Positions 1 through 10,818 of a stretch of 46,706 bases of DNA are shown here, piece after piece. Source of the DNA: Leptolyngbyaceae cyanobacterium HOT.MB2.61 (GTDB lineage: Bacteria > Cyanobacteriota > Cyanobacteriia > Leptolyngbyales > Leptolyngbyaceae). The notes beneath the pieces were generated by a model. It ran no database searches, was not told the DNA's origin, and saw nothing but the letters and a program-made list of their open reading frames with translations. The position numbers were made by a program, and so were the translations under genes. The stretch's first letter is position 1. Every line of letters starts with the position of its first letter. The stretch spans positions 1-46,706 of the forward strand of contig JAIMBL010000011.1 in NCBI GenBank assembly GCA_023511615.1, read 5' to 3'.

Positions 1-76
<76 letters not shown>

Positions 77-444
77 ACCCCCTGACTGGGGGCGAAGCCC
101 CCACTCCCTCTCGAATTCCAATGTCCTGACGCACCTGCGGAAAGCTATACCATTCTAGATTTTGGATTTTGAAATCGTTACAATCGCTGGTTTCGTCAAT
201 GAGTTCACCAGGTAGCCGCCAACCCAACCCTAGTGAAGGGACTGGAAAATGCAATCCAGAGCCGATAATCCTGGCATCTGAACGAGCCTGGGAATCTGGT
301 AGAAGGCGCTTTCAACCCTTGCTGAACTCTCCCCACACCTATGCAGACAATCCCAGACTCACGGCTGCCTGGAGAGACCTTCTCACTGACCCCCAACAAC
401 CAACACTCATCACAGGCGTTGCTGAATCTGGTTATGAAAAAGGT
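77..444. other. Intergenic stretch with no convincing gene
   Basis: This stretch lies downstream of groEL2. Open frames of 88-94 codons exist on both strands but have no recognisable family, no good ribosome-binding site, and compositions like the dispersed intergenic repeats of this genome. The palindromic repeat at 83-110 is the only structured element apart from the groEL2 terminator just beyond it. Confidence 0.6.
83..110. repeat. Dispersed GC-rich palindrome, copy 1
   Basis: It contains the perfect inverted repeat GGGGGC-GAA-GCCCCC flanked by T and A, followed by CTCCCT. Related copies occur at 6586-6617 (degenerate, same CCCCCACTCCCT tail) and at 25312-25330 (reverse orientation). This is a short dispersed hairpin repeat, not a gene. 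Confidence 0.65.
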
Positions 445-481
445 GCAGGATGAATTGAAACGAAGTTTCAATTCATCCTGC
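445..481 (-). terminator. Rho-independent terminator of groEL2
   Basis: A perfect 17-bp stem (445-461 pairing with 465-481) closes on a 3-nt loop. Read on the minus strand, the hairpin lies 21 bp after the groEL2 stop codon and is followed by CCTTTTT, as expected for intrinsic termination. Confidence 0.85.
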
Positions 482-502
482 TTTTCAGCAAAGCCACACT
501 CA

Positions 503-2185
<1,683 letters not shown>

Positions 2186-2212
2186 TTAGCACTCAACTCG
2201 TTAGACTGCTAA
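2186..2212 (-). promoter_or_regulatory. CIRCE operator (HrcA site) of groEL2
   Basis: The plus strand reads TTAGCACTC, nine spacer bases, then GACTGCTAA. The consensus is TTAGCACTC-N9-GAGTGCTAA, so only one position differs. It lies 30 bp upstream of the groEL2 start codon, the usual place for HrcA repression of chaperonin genes. Confidence 0.92.
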
Positions 2213-2286
2213 ATTAGTGAGGGGAGAGGGGGAGAGGAACCAGGGGCTGGGGGCTAGGAGAGTTGTTAGTTGTTGGTTCCTGTGCT

Positions 2287-3225
2287 TTACTCTTCTTCCC
2301 CAGCATGGTAAGAACTTCGCACCAAGGGGCCTGATCGCACATGGGAGAAGCCGATCTCGCGAGCGATCGCTCCCAGACGGTCAAATTCTTCTGGTGTCCA
2401 GTACTTCTGAACGGGTAGATGCTCTAGGGAGGGGCGCAGGTATTGCCCTAACGTGAGGCGATCACACCCCACTTTGCGCAAATCCGCCAAGGTTTCAATA
2501 ATTTCTGCTTCGGTTTCCCCGTGACCCAGCATCAACCCCGATTTGGTGGGAATCACAGGATTCAGTTCTTTGACGATTTCAAGCACCCGTAGCGATCGCT
2601 CATACTTTGCCCCCCGCCGCACTGGGCCCTGTAAGCGCCGTACCGTCTCAATATTGTGGTTATAGCAGGCAGGCTGCACAGCAATAACGGTTGCAATCCG
2701 CTGCCGCTGAAGGTCATCAGCCGAGCGATCGTCCTCTCGCCCACCCCAAAAGTCGGGAGTCAACACTTCAATCTGGGTAATGGGGTTGACTGCGCGGATC
2801 TGGGCGATCGTCCGGGCAAACCAGCCTGCGCCTCCATCTGGCAAATCATCCCGTGCCACAGAAGTCAGCACTACATAGCGCAACCCCAGCAGCTTTACTG
2901 ACTCTGCGACTTTCTCAGGTTCTGCCGGATCGAGGGGCATAGGAGCGTGCCCCTTATCCACCTGGCAAAAGGCACAGGCACGGGTGCAGGTTGGCCCCAT
3001 CAGTAGAAAAGTCGCCGTTCCCTGGGCATAACACTCCCCTCGATTGGGGCATCGTCCTTCCTCGCAAATCGTATGAATCTGGCGCTGTTTGATGATGCGC
3101 TGTACCGTGGAAAGCTCGCTAGCTTTACCAACTGGACGCCGTAGCCACTCAGGCATGGTTTCAATCTCTGCCCTGCGTCGGGAGGTGTTTGCAGAAATTG
3201 CAGCAGAATTCGTTTCAGCAGGCAT
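2287..3225 (-). CDS. lipA: Lipoyl synthase (radical SAM)
   Basis: LipA inserts two sulfur atoms into octanoylated E2/H-protein domains to make the lipoyl cofactor. Both iron-sulfur signatures are visible: the auxiliary-cluster [12 protein letters not shown] (CX4CX5C) and the radical-SAM CTRACAFC (CX3CX2C). A C-terminal RSSYHA segment carries the serine that ligates the auxiliary cluster. About 312 residues, normal for the family. The start is uncertain: an in-frame TTG at 3288, ATG at 3225 and ATG at 3156 are all possible. The conserved domain begins near the third (MPEWLRRP), so the N-terminal extension may be untranslated. The gene runs in the same direction as groEL2 but is separated from it by low-complexity sequence and the CIRCE element. 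Confidence 0.95.
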   Translation of the reverse strand: MPAETNSAAISANTSRRRAEIETMPEWLRRPVGKASELSTVQRIIKQRQIHTICEEGRCPNRGECYAQGTATFLLMGPTCTRACAFCQVDKGHAPMPLDPAEPEKVAESVKLLGLRYVVLTSVARDDLPDGGAGWFARTIAQIRAVNPITQIEVLTPDFWGGREDDRSADDLQRQRIATVIAVQPACYNHNIETVRRLQGPVRRGAKYERSLRVLEIVKELNPVIPTKSGLMLGHGETEAEIIETLADLRKVGCDRLTLGQYLRPSLEHLPVQKYWTPEEFDRLGAIAREIGFSHVRSGPLVRSSYHAGEEE

Positions 3226-3493
3226 AGGGTTGGGAATAATAGCCGTTGAACAGGGATCTCCGTCGGGAATTATTGATGCAGAAGGCAATCAGAATGGCAT
3301 ACTGGCAGGAGCAAAGAATCCACGGGTTCAGTTGGATTCTTTCAAATTCTAAAGGATTGAAATTGATTCAGGACCATGGCTGGCTTCAGGGCGATCGCTC
3401 CAGAGTCTAAGGAGAATCATTCTGTGCTGTAGAGGCTAAACTAGTTGATGCCGTGACACGTTATTTTGCAGTCCTAACCAGAGGAGTTCAGTT

Positions 3494-4033
3494 GTGGCAA
3501 GTCACAAAATCCTGGTCATCGATGACAGCAACGTCATCCGGAATATGGTGCGCGATATGTTACCCAAAGGTAACTTTGAAGTCCTGGAAGCGAAGGACGG
3601 TGTTCAAGGATTGAACCTGATTCGCCAGGAGCGCCCCAACCTGATTATGCTCGACTTCTTACTACCCCGGATGAGTGGCTGGGAGGTGTACCAGCAAATC
3701 CAGGCCAGTCAAGAACTCCAAACTATTCCCCTGGTACTGATGTCCGGTCGGAAGGAAGAAGTCACCGAAAAGCTTCAGGAACCATTTGAGTTTTTTGAAT
3801 TTGTCCAGAAGCCCTTTGATCAGAAAGAATTGATTGATGCCATCAAGGCGGCAATGGCAAAAGCCAAACGACGTCCAGTTTCTATGGCAACGGCTGCCCC
3901 GGCTGATGGGGCAGCCCCGGCAGGAGACATTCAGGCTTTGAATGAGAAGCTCGCCAGAATGCAGGCCGAAATTGACGGTTTGAAGAAACAGATGGCTCAA
4001 ATTCTGGCATTCATTAAGCAGAAATTGAGATGA
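3494..4033 (+). CDS. CheY-like response regulator with C-terminal coiled coil
   Basis: This is a 179-residue cytosolic phosphoreceiver. The REC domain spans about residues 4-120 and has the acidic pair D10-D11, phosphoacceptor D54, S84 and K106, so it should be phosphorylatable. There is no DNA-binding domain. An Ala/Pro linker leads to a heptad-like helix (about 147-179) that probably forms a coiled coil for dimerisation or partner docking. The start is GTG, with GAGGAG 8 nt upstream. Single-REC proteins with such tails in cyanobacteria often act in phototaxis or adaptor roles, but nothing in the neighbourhood (divergent lipA, convergent hypothetical) identifies its kinase or target. Confidence 0.9.
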   Translation: MASHKILVIDDSNVIRNMVRDMLPKGNFEVLEAKDGVQGLNLIRQERPNLIMLDFLLPRMSGWEVYQQIQASQELQTIPLVLMSGRKEEVTEKLQEPFEFFEFVQKPFDQKELIDAIKAAMAKAKRRPVSMATAAPADGAAPAGDIQALNEKLARMQAEIDGLKKQMAQILAFIKQKLR

Positions 4034-4181
4034 AGGTGATAGGGAATGGGAGTTGTGAGTTCTGAGTTTTAAGCCGCTTTTCCACTCCCCTAGCCCCCGG
4101 CCCCTGCCTCCCCCAGCATCTCCTAAGTTCTGGCTCCTGGCCTCTTTTTTCTTCTGTAGCTATAGTTAGAGACGCTTTCTG

Positions 4182-4589
4182 CTACAACTTCTGGGGAGTT
4201 GCAGGCATTTCGCACAGCTTCTGAGCAACAGCTTCGTCCACATACTCGATTTTGTTACGTTGCTGCTCTTCCACAGAGGGGGCGGAGTCTGTGAAGGTGA
4301 GGGTTTTTGTCTGGCAATTGACATTTAGCCAGAGAAACCTGAACACACCCCGGCAGAGAGTACCGGTGTCCTCATTGCCCGCATTTAAGACCCAAACGAA
4401 TCGGGTATCGCCAGAACTTTCAATGGTTTTGGGATTGGCAAAGTAGGCGCAACTGCGGCTGGTAAAGAGTAAGAGGTTATACCGTTCTCGAATGAGGGTT
4501 TCCGTTTCAGGGTCGGGGGGAGCAGCGATCGCCACGGCCGCCCAGCTAAACAAGCAGAGCACAATCAGCAGTGCAATTTGATTCTTCAT
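4182..4589 (-). CDS. Small exported protein of unknown function
   Basis: The 135-residue product starts with a clear signal peptide (charged MKNQ, hydrophobic core, cleavage near AIA-APP). The mature part contains four cysteines (around SCAYF, TLCRG, NCQTK and LCEMP), consistent with two disulfides in the periplasm. The central segment has alternating hydrophobics and a W-V-L/F-L-W pattern typical of a small beta-sandwich. I do not recognise the family. It converges on the response regulator and is followed upstream by recR on the same strand, with about 100 bp between them. Confidence 0.75.
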   Translation of the reverse strand: MKNQIALLIVLCLFSWAAVAIAAPPDPETETLIRERYNLLLFTSRSCAYFANPKTIESSGDTRFVWVLNAGNEDTGTLCRGVFRFLWLNVNCQTKTLTFTDSAPSVEEQQRNKIEYVDEAVAQKLCEMPATPQKL

Positions 4590-4694
4590 ACAAACACGTC
4601 ATACAAACATGGCAAAAAGCTTTGCAAACCGTAATCTAGCGTTCACAGTCTAACAGCAAAGTAGCAAACAATCCGTCGGCTCCTCACGCCCTAG

Positions 4695-5297
4695 CTAATC
4701 CAGTTCGCGCCGGCCCTCCAGCGCCCTTGCCAGGGTCACTTCATCGGCATATTCCAGATCTCCCCCCATCGGCAATCCAAACGCAATTCGTGTCACTTTT
4801 GTAAAAGGTTTGAGTAGGTGACCCACGTACAGCGTCGTTGTTTCTCCCTCAACGCTGGGGCTGATTGCAATAATGACCTCTTCAATCTTCTGCTGACTGA
4901 CCCGCCGCACCAACGGTTGAATGTGAAGTTGGTCAGGACCGATACCATCCATGGGCGAAATCAAGCCACCTAAAACATGGTACTTACCCCGATACTCACG
5001 GGTTTTCTCCAGCGCAATGACATCCCTTGAATCGGCAACAACACAGATAATGTTGCTATTGCGGTTAGGATCGCGGCAAATTTCACAAACCGGCTCGGCA
5101 GATAGATGAAAGCAAACAGAACAATAGCCAACCTGCTGCTTCGCCTCCATCAGCGCCATTGCCAGAGCTTTGACTTCATCTTCCGGTCGTTTCAGAATAT
5201 GAAGAGCCAGCCGCTGGGCAGACTTAGGTCCAATCCCTGGTAGATGTTGCAATTGCTCGATTAGCCGAGCAAGAGGACGTGTATAAACCGTTGCCAT
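4695..5297 (-). CDS. recR: Recombination protein RecR
   Basis: RecR is a ring-forming DNA-binding protein that works with RecF/RecO to load RecA at gaps. The 200-residue product shows the family layout: N-terminal helix-hairpin-helix ([14 protein letters not shown]), a four-cysteine zinc finger (CSVC...CEIC), a Toprim domain starting at CVVADSRD, and a C-terminal Walker-B-like tail. The length and the start (MATVYTRPL) match the family. The gene shares its strand with the HIT gene 63 bp upstream and could be cotranscribed with it. Confidence 0.96.
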   Translation of the reverse strand: MATVYTRPLARLIEQLQHLPGIGPKSAQRLALHILKRPEDEVKALAMALMEAKQQVGYCSVCFHLSAEPVCEICRDPNRNSNIICVVADSRDVIALEKTREYRGKYHVLGGLISPMDGIGPDQLHIQPLVRRVSQQKIEEVIIAISPSVEGETTTLYVGHLLKPFTKVTRIAFGLPMGGDLEYADEVTLARALEGRRELD

Positions 5298-5360
5298 GCC
5301 TCCGAGTTTATGACAATTCTAGCGATTTGAGGGGGTGGATGATTAGATGGGTGGGGCTGA

Positions 5361-6358
<998 letters not shown>

Positions 6359-6472
6359 ATGATGTTGACTTTGGCGATCGTGTTCTTTGGTGGCTGGCTA
6401 CTGGCGGCCACAATTGGAACCTGGGCATACTTCGCTGGTGAAGGCGACCCATCTAAAGCCCCGAAAGTGTAA
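6359..6472 (+). CDS. 37-residue single-span membrane protein
   Basis: The frame begins with two adjacent ATG codons 5 bp after a near-perfect Shine-Dalgarno AAAGGAGGA (6346-6354) and ends with TAA at 6470. The product has one hydrophobic segment (about residues 3-25, rich in Gly/Trp/Ala) followed by a short polar tail, EGDPSKAPKV. A hairpin terminator follows 46 bp later, so RBS, ORF and terminator form a complete small transcription unit. Size and topology resemble the low-molecular-mass subunits of photosystem, cytochrome b6f or NDH-1 complexes. I cannot match it to a named subunit, so that role is only an inference. Confidence 0.7.
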   Translation: MMLTLAIVFFGGWLLAATIGTWAYFAGEGDPSKAPKV

Positions 6473-6518
6473 GTTCTCTGTCGGCGCTCTCAGCGCTGTC
6501 AGTTCGTAATGAGTGCTG

Positions 6519-6551
6519 AGGGCTTCCCTGTTGAGCGATTGGGGAAGCCCT
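6519..6551 (+). terminator. Intrinsic terminator of the small membrane protein gene
   Basis: AGGGCTTCCC (6519-6528) pairs exactly with GGGAAGCCCT (6542-6551) around a 13-nt loop and is followed by TTCT. The position after the 37-residue ORF supports that ORF being a real gene. Confidence 0.75.
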
Positions 6552-6585
6552 TTCTAAAAACTGTCATAGCAGTACTCTTGCGGTT

Positions 6586-6617
6586 AGGATGCTGGAGGCA
6601 AAGCCCCCACTCCCTTT
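6586..6617. repeat. Dispersed GC-rich palindrome, degenerate copy
   Basis: GGAGGCAAAGCCCCCACTCCCT matches the tail of the repeat at 83-110, with a damaged left arm. It lies directly before the flippase-like gene, so any upstream start there would translate repeat sequence. Confidence 0.5.
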
Positions 6618-6621
6618 TTTT

Positions 6622-7653
6622 ATGAAACGATTGTTCTCTCTTCTTGTTAGCCTGTTCATCCTGGCAGCGATTTACTGGAAGATAGACTTCCAAAGTTTGA
6701 TTCGCGTGTTTCAAAACTGCGATCGCCCCTGGATGGTGATTAGCCTGGGGATGGTTGTACCCATCACCCTGATGACGGCCTGGCGGTTACAGCAGTTGAT
6801 GCCAGGAGGAGGGACAGATGACAGACAACGAGGGATAGGCGGCAGGCGACAGGCGACGGACGACAATTCAAAACTCAAAGCTCAAAACTCAAAACTCAAA
6901 ACGCTTTCCTTCTCTGAAGCGAATCGGCTCATTCTGGTTGCCAGTACGCTGAATATGGTGTTGCCATCAAAAATGGGGGATGTTGCCAAGGCGTACTTTA
7001 TGCGCGAGCAGGGGCATTTGAGCGGATCGCTGGCCTTATCGTTGGTGGTTTTTGAGAAGGCGTGTGACATGCTGTCCTTGTTGCTGTGGTGTGCCTTTGG
7101 TCTGCTACTCTATCCCCAGAAGGACTGGTTTTTCTGGGTCATGCTGATGGGGGTAGGGGTGGGGTTTGTGGGTGGTGGATTGGTGTTGGGGTCACGCCAG
7201 TTTGCCCAGCTCTTTTTCTCCTTTGCTCAGAGGGTTGCTCCGAAGTCCATCAAAGCAACGCTTTTGAAATTGCAAACAGCCTGGCAGGAGATGCATGAGC
7301 ATTTTTGGAGCGATCGCCCCCAGCTCTTGAAAATTACGTTTACATCTGTCTTCCTCTGGTTTTTGCACCTGCTGCAAATCTGGTTCTTTATCCTGGCTCT
7401 GAATGCCTGGACGCCCTTTATTACCAACCTAGCACTGTCGCCCCTGGCAATCCTGGCCGGGCTGTTGCCGCTTACTTTTGCTGGGATTGGCACCCGTGAT
7501 GCGGCATTGCTCTTTCTCTATGCTCCCTATTTCAATGCGGCAACGGCGGCAGCCCTGGGCGTACTATGTACATTGCGCTATTTGATTCCCGCGATCGCAG
7601 GGTTGGCCTTTCTCAACCAATTCATGACAACCGTGCGTACCTTGCAGAAATGA
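6622..7653 (+). CDS. YbhN/LPG-synthase-type transmembrane (flippase-like) protein
   Basis: This is a polytopic inner-membrane protein of the UPF0104/lysylphosphatidylglycerol synthase TM family. Its members include YbhN and flippase-like proteins in envelope polymer synthesis. The 343-residue product has roughly eight membrane segments and typical family positions such as LPSKMGDVAKAY and LPLTFAGIGTRDAALL. The start is the ATG of MKRLFS; the in-frame codons upstream come from a dispersed repeat. Residues about 62-93 look foreign: a hydrophilic stretch whose DNA (aggcgacaggcgac, then tandem tcaaaac) resembles intergenic repeats elsewhere in the window. The stop codon abuts the next membrane protein gene, so the two are probably cotranscribed and may act on the same lipid-linked substrate. 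Confidence 0.85.
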   Translation: MKRLFSLLVSLFILAAIYWKIDFQSLIRVFQNCDRPWMVISLGMVVPITLMTAWRLQQLMPGGGTDDRQRGIGGRRQATDDNSKLKAQNSKLKTLSFSEANRLILVASTLNMVLPSKMGDVAKAYFMREQGHLSGSLALSLVVFEKACDMLSLLLWCAFGLLLYPQKDWFFWVMLMGVGVGFVGGGLVLGSRQFAQLFFSFAQRVAPKSIKATLLKLQTAWQEMHEHFWSDRPQLLKITFTSVFLWFLHLLQIWFFILALNAWTPFITNLALSPLAILAGLLPLTFAGIGTRDAALLFLYAPYFNAATAAALGVLCTLRYLIPAIAGLAFLNQFMTTVRTLQK

Positions 7654-7674
7654 TTGTTTGCGGTTCTGAAATCC

Positions 7675-9426
7675 ATGTTTACCCGTCTGCAACTGCTGTT
7701 CACTCCCAAACCCTCCAGGGCCAGTATCTTCTTCTGGTTCACGCTGAGCCTCGTGGGTGCCGGAGTGATTGCGTTGCTTTCCCTTCAGCAGGCCTTTAGC
7801 AGTGAATATGTGGTTCAGGACGATGCCCGCCAGCATGTGTTCTGGCTGCAACGGTTGATAGATCGGGAGCAGTTTCCAAACGACCTGATAGCGGACTATT
7901 TTCAATCCGTTGCTCCCCTGGGCTATACCGCCGTTTATTGCTCAGGTGCGGCACTGGGCGTGGAGCCCTTATTGTTCAGCAAGTGGCTGCCTGCTCTATT
8001 GGGTTTAATAGCCGCGGCTTATTGTTTTGGTGTTTGCCTTCAAATTTTGCCTGTGCCGGTAGCGGGCTTTCTGGCGTCGCTGCTGCTGAGTCAAAATCTA
8101 ATGATGTCCGATGACCTCTACTCGGCAACTCCGAGAGCATTTCTGTATCCGCTGTTTCTGGCGTTTTTGTACTACCTGGTGCGCAGGTCATTGTTGACCT
8201 GTCTGCTCGCGATCGCCCTACAGGGGTTGTTTTACCCCCAGGTGATGTTGATTGCCTGCGGAGTGCTGCTGTTTTCCCTGGTGAAGTGGGAAGGCAAATG
8301 GCCCAGGCTGTCATCAGACCAACAGGACTACTGGTTTTGCGGATGGGGGCTGGCGGTGGCGGCGATCGTGATTCTTCCCTTCATCTTGCAGGGAGGGTCT
8401 GAATTTGGACCGGTAATTGGGGCAACTCAGGCCAGACAAATGCCAGAATTTTGGGACCCCGGTCGTAATAGCTTCTTCAGCCATAGCCCCTGGACATTCT
8501 GGCTCTTTTCCGAACGCAGTGGTATGCTGGCCCGGCCAGAGCGTATTTTCCTGCCTGCCCCGATGGTGTTTGGGTTGTTCCTGCCGTGGATACTAAGGTC
8601 GCCACGGTTTTCCCTCACCCGCCAGACCACCGAAAGTGTCTGGGCATTGCAATGGACTGTCTTATCTTCTCTGTCCCTGTTCTTCGCTGCCCATCTGCTG
8701 CTGTTCAAGCTCCATCTGCCCAACCGCTATACCCAGCACAGCCTGCGGATTGTTCTGGCAATCGCTGCCGCCCTCTCACTCACGATTCTGCTGGATGCCT
8801 GGTTAGAGTGGGTCAATAGACGTCCTACTGCCAGTAAAAAACAGGCGACCTGGGGAATTGTGGGGCTTCTGATCCTGACGCTGGTAATGTATCCGGCGAT
8901 CGCCTGTTTGAAGACCTCCTATCCTATTGTGCGAGCGCTGGGCAATCCCTTTCCCGGTTACATCAGGGGCATTGCTCCTGAAACTTACCGTTTCCTGGCC
9001 CAGCAGCCCAAAGATACCTTAATTGCCTCGACCCTGCTGGAAGCCAACAATCTCCCGACCTTTGCCCGGCGCTCTGTCCTGATTGGGCGGGAATTTGCCA
9101 TCCCTTACCACCTCGGCTACTACCGCCAGTTTCGCGAACGGGTGATTGATCAGATCCAGGCCCAGTACAGTACCGATCCCAAACAAGTCCAGCAATTTAC
9201 TGAGAAGTATGGAATTGACTTCTGGCTGGTGGATGCGGACACCTTCACCCCTCGCTATTTACAAAAATCCTGGCTGCAACAGTACCAGCCCGCCGCCAGC
9301 CAGGCCGCCAATGCTCTGCAACAGCAAAAAATCCCCCTCCTCCAGCAGGCCCGCGATCGCTGTACCGTACTCCAGGAAAATCATCTGACCCTTCTACAGG
9401 CAAGCTGCGTCGTCAATGGCGGCTAG
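7675..9426 (+). CDS. Polytopic membrane protein, possibly GT-C-type glycosyltransferase
   Basis: The product is about 583 residues with some ten to twelve predicted membrane spans, then a soluble C-terminal domain (about residues 435-583) containing cysteine and many Gln. The first extracytoplasmic loop has DDARQHVFWLQR. An acidic residue pair there is characteristic of GT-C enzymes using lipid-phosphate sugars, so that fold is a reasonable inference, but no family-specific motif proves it. The start is uncertain: TTG at 7654 directly follows the stop of the flippase-like gene, and ATG at 7675 lies seven codons inside. The last codons and the TAG stop come from a dispersed palindromic repeat (9411-9457), so the C-terminus has been rewritten by it. 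Confidence 0.75.
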   Translation: MFTRLQLLFTPKPSRASIFFWFTLSLVGAGVIALLSLQQAFSSEYVVQDDARQHVFWLQRLIDREQFPNDLIADYFQSVAPLGYTAVYCSGAALGVEPLLFSKWLPALLGLIAAAYCFGVCLQILPVPVAGFLASLLLSQNLMMSDDLYSATPRAFLYPLFLAFLYYLVRRSLLTCLLAIALQGLFYPQVMLIACGVLLFSLVKWEGKWPRLSSDQQDYWFCGWGLAVAAIVILPFILQGGSEFGPVIGATQARQMPEFWDPGRNSFFSHSPWTFWLFSERSGMLARPERIFLPAPMVFGLFLPWILRSPRFSLTRQTTESVWALQWTVLSSLSLFFAAHLLLFKLHLPNRYTQHSLRIVLAIAAALSLTILLDAWLEWVNRRPTASKKQATWGIVGLLILTLVMYPAIACLKTSYPIVRALGNPFPGYIRGIAPETYRFLAQQPKDTLIASTLLEANNLPTFARRSVLIGREFAIPYHLGYYRQFRERVIDQIQAQYSTDPKQVQQFTEKYGIDFWLVDADTFTPRYLQKSWLQQYQPAASQAANALQQQKIPLLQQARDRCTVLQENHLTLLQASCVVNGG

Positions 9427-9457
9427 TGCCGCTCATCATTACCTTGTCAGGTCTACC
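9411..9457 (+). repeat. Palindromic repeat family R77, copy A (partial, overlaps a stop codon)
   Basis: These 47 bases align with the right-hand half of the 77-bp repeats at 23731-23807 and 28893-28969. The inner stem here is CGGC-TAGT-GCCG. Three bases are missing from the left arm relative to the other copies. It supplies the last codons and the TAG of the upstream membrane protein gene. Confidence 0.75.
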
Positions 9458-9538
9458 CCCACCCACCCCTCTTTGCCTGTCCCTCTCTGTGGCACAATGG
9501 GAGGCGGTGATCAAAATCCCTAATCTTTCGGAAAAGCT

Positions 9539-10711
9539 GTGAGTTTTATTGCGAATCCCTCTGCTGTTGAGGATAGTCAATCTGTGTCGTCTAAAAAGTC
9601 CCACAAAGTCAGCACTCCTTCTGCCGTTGAGAATGGTCAGGCGGTTCGCCGTGCAACTGTCCGTCGTCGCCCCGTATTCCCATTTACGGCGATTGTTGGG
9701 CAGGAAGAGATGAAATTGGCGCTACTGCTAAACGTCATTGACCCCAAAATTGGTGGGGTGATGATTATGGGCGATCGCGGCACCGGCAAAACCACCACCA
9801 TCCGTGCCCTGGCAGACCTGCTCCCGGAAATCGATGTGGTGGCCGACGATCCCTTTAACAGCAGCCCCACCGATCCAGAATTGATGGGCGAAACCGTTCG
9901 TCAGCAGGTAGAGCAGGGGGTGGAACTGCCTGTCATTAAGAAAAAAGTGACGATGGTTGACCTGCCCTTGGGAGCAACCGAAGACCGGGTGTGTGGCACC
10001 ATCGACATCGAAAAAGCTCTTTCCGAAGGGGTCAAAGCTTTTGAACCAGGTCTGTTAGCCAAAGCAAACCGGGGCATTCTCTATGTTGATGAAGTCAACC
10101 TGTTGGATGATCACCTGGTGGATGTGCTGTTGGACTCCGCCGCCTCGGGTTGGAATACTGTCGAACGGGAAGGTATTTCCATTCGGCACCCGGCCCGCTT
10201 TGTGCTGGTTGGTTCAGGCAACCCGGAAGAGGGCGAACTGCGTCCCCAGTTGCTTGATCGATTTGGTATGCATGCCGAGATTCGAACCGTAAAAGATCCA
10301 GCATTGCGGGTACAAATCGTTGAGCAGAGAACCGAGTTTGACAGCAATCCCACTGCATTTTTAGAAAAGTACCAGGCTCAGCAAGACGAGCTCCGGGCTC
10401 GATTGGTGAATGCGCAGGAACTGCTGAAGCAGGTCACGATTGACTACGACCTGCGGGTGAAAATCTCTCAGGTCTGCGCTGAACTGAACGTTGATGGTTT
10501 GCGCGGCGATATCGTCACTAACCGGGCGGCTAAGGCTCTGGCAGCGTTTGAAGGTCGTACCGAAGTGACGGTGCAGGACATCCGTCGTGTTATTACCCTC
10601 TGTCTGCGCCACCGACTACGCAAAGACCCTCTGGAATCGATTGATTCGGGTTACAAGGTACAGAAGGTATTCGGCGAAGTGTTTGGAATCCAGGAGGAGG
10701 AGCAACAATAG
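9539..10711 (+). CDS. chlI: Magnesium chelatase ATPase subunit I
   Basis: ChlI is the AAA+ motor that, with ChlD and ChlH, inserts Mg2+ into protoporphyrin IX, the first committed step of chlorophyll synthesis. The 390-residue product contains [19 protein letters not shown], Walker [10 protein letters not shown] (residues 78-86), Walker [11 protein letters not shown], and the family's [16 protein letters not shown] sensor region. The start is GTG. The N-terminal extension before the conserved core (about 45 residues) is longer than usual and contains an imperfect repeat: [10 protein letters not shown] (7-16) and [10 protein letters not shown] (27-36). The core is intact, so the protein should be functional. 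The gene stands alone and converges with the cellulose operon. Confidence 0.97.
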   Translation: MSFIANPSAVEDSQSVSSKKSHKVSTPSAVENGQAVRRATVRRRPVFPFTAIVGQEEMKLALLLNVIDPKIGGVMIMGDRGTGKTTTIRALADLLPEIDVVADDPFNSSPTDPELMGETVRQQVEQGVELPVIKKKVTMVDLPLGATEDRVCGTIDIEKALSEGVKAFEPGLLAKANRGILYVDEVNLLDDHLVDVLLDSAASGWNTVEREGISIRHPARFVLVGSGNPEEGELRPQLLDRFGMHAEIRTVKDPALRVQIVEQRTEFDSNPTAFLEKYQAQQDELRARLVNAQELLKQVTIDYDLRVKISQVCAELNVDGLRGDIVTNRAAKALAAFEGRTEVTVQDIRRVITLCLRHRLRKDPLESIDSGYKVQKVFGEVFGIQEEEQQ

Positions 10712-10732
10712 AGTCCAGTGGGGGCAGGGAGC

Positions 10733-10795
10733 AGAAGCCAGAATGACAAACTCTGTGTGAGCTGTGGCTTCTGATTCCTGGAGATTTCTCCAGGA
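10733..10795. terminator. Double hairpin between convergent chlI and bcsA
   Basis: AGAAGCCA (10733-10740) pairs with TGGCTTCT (10765-10772), and TCCTGGAG (10776-10783) pairs with CTCCAGGA (10788-10795) around ATTT. Lying between the ends of two convergent genes, it probably ends both transcripts, although neither side has a long T-run. Confidence 0.5.
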
Positions 10796-10818
10796 GGAAA
10801 CACCTTCCCAGCCGTGCA

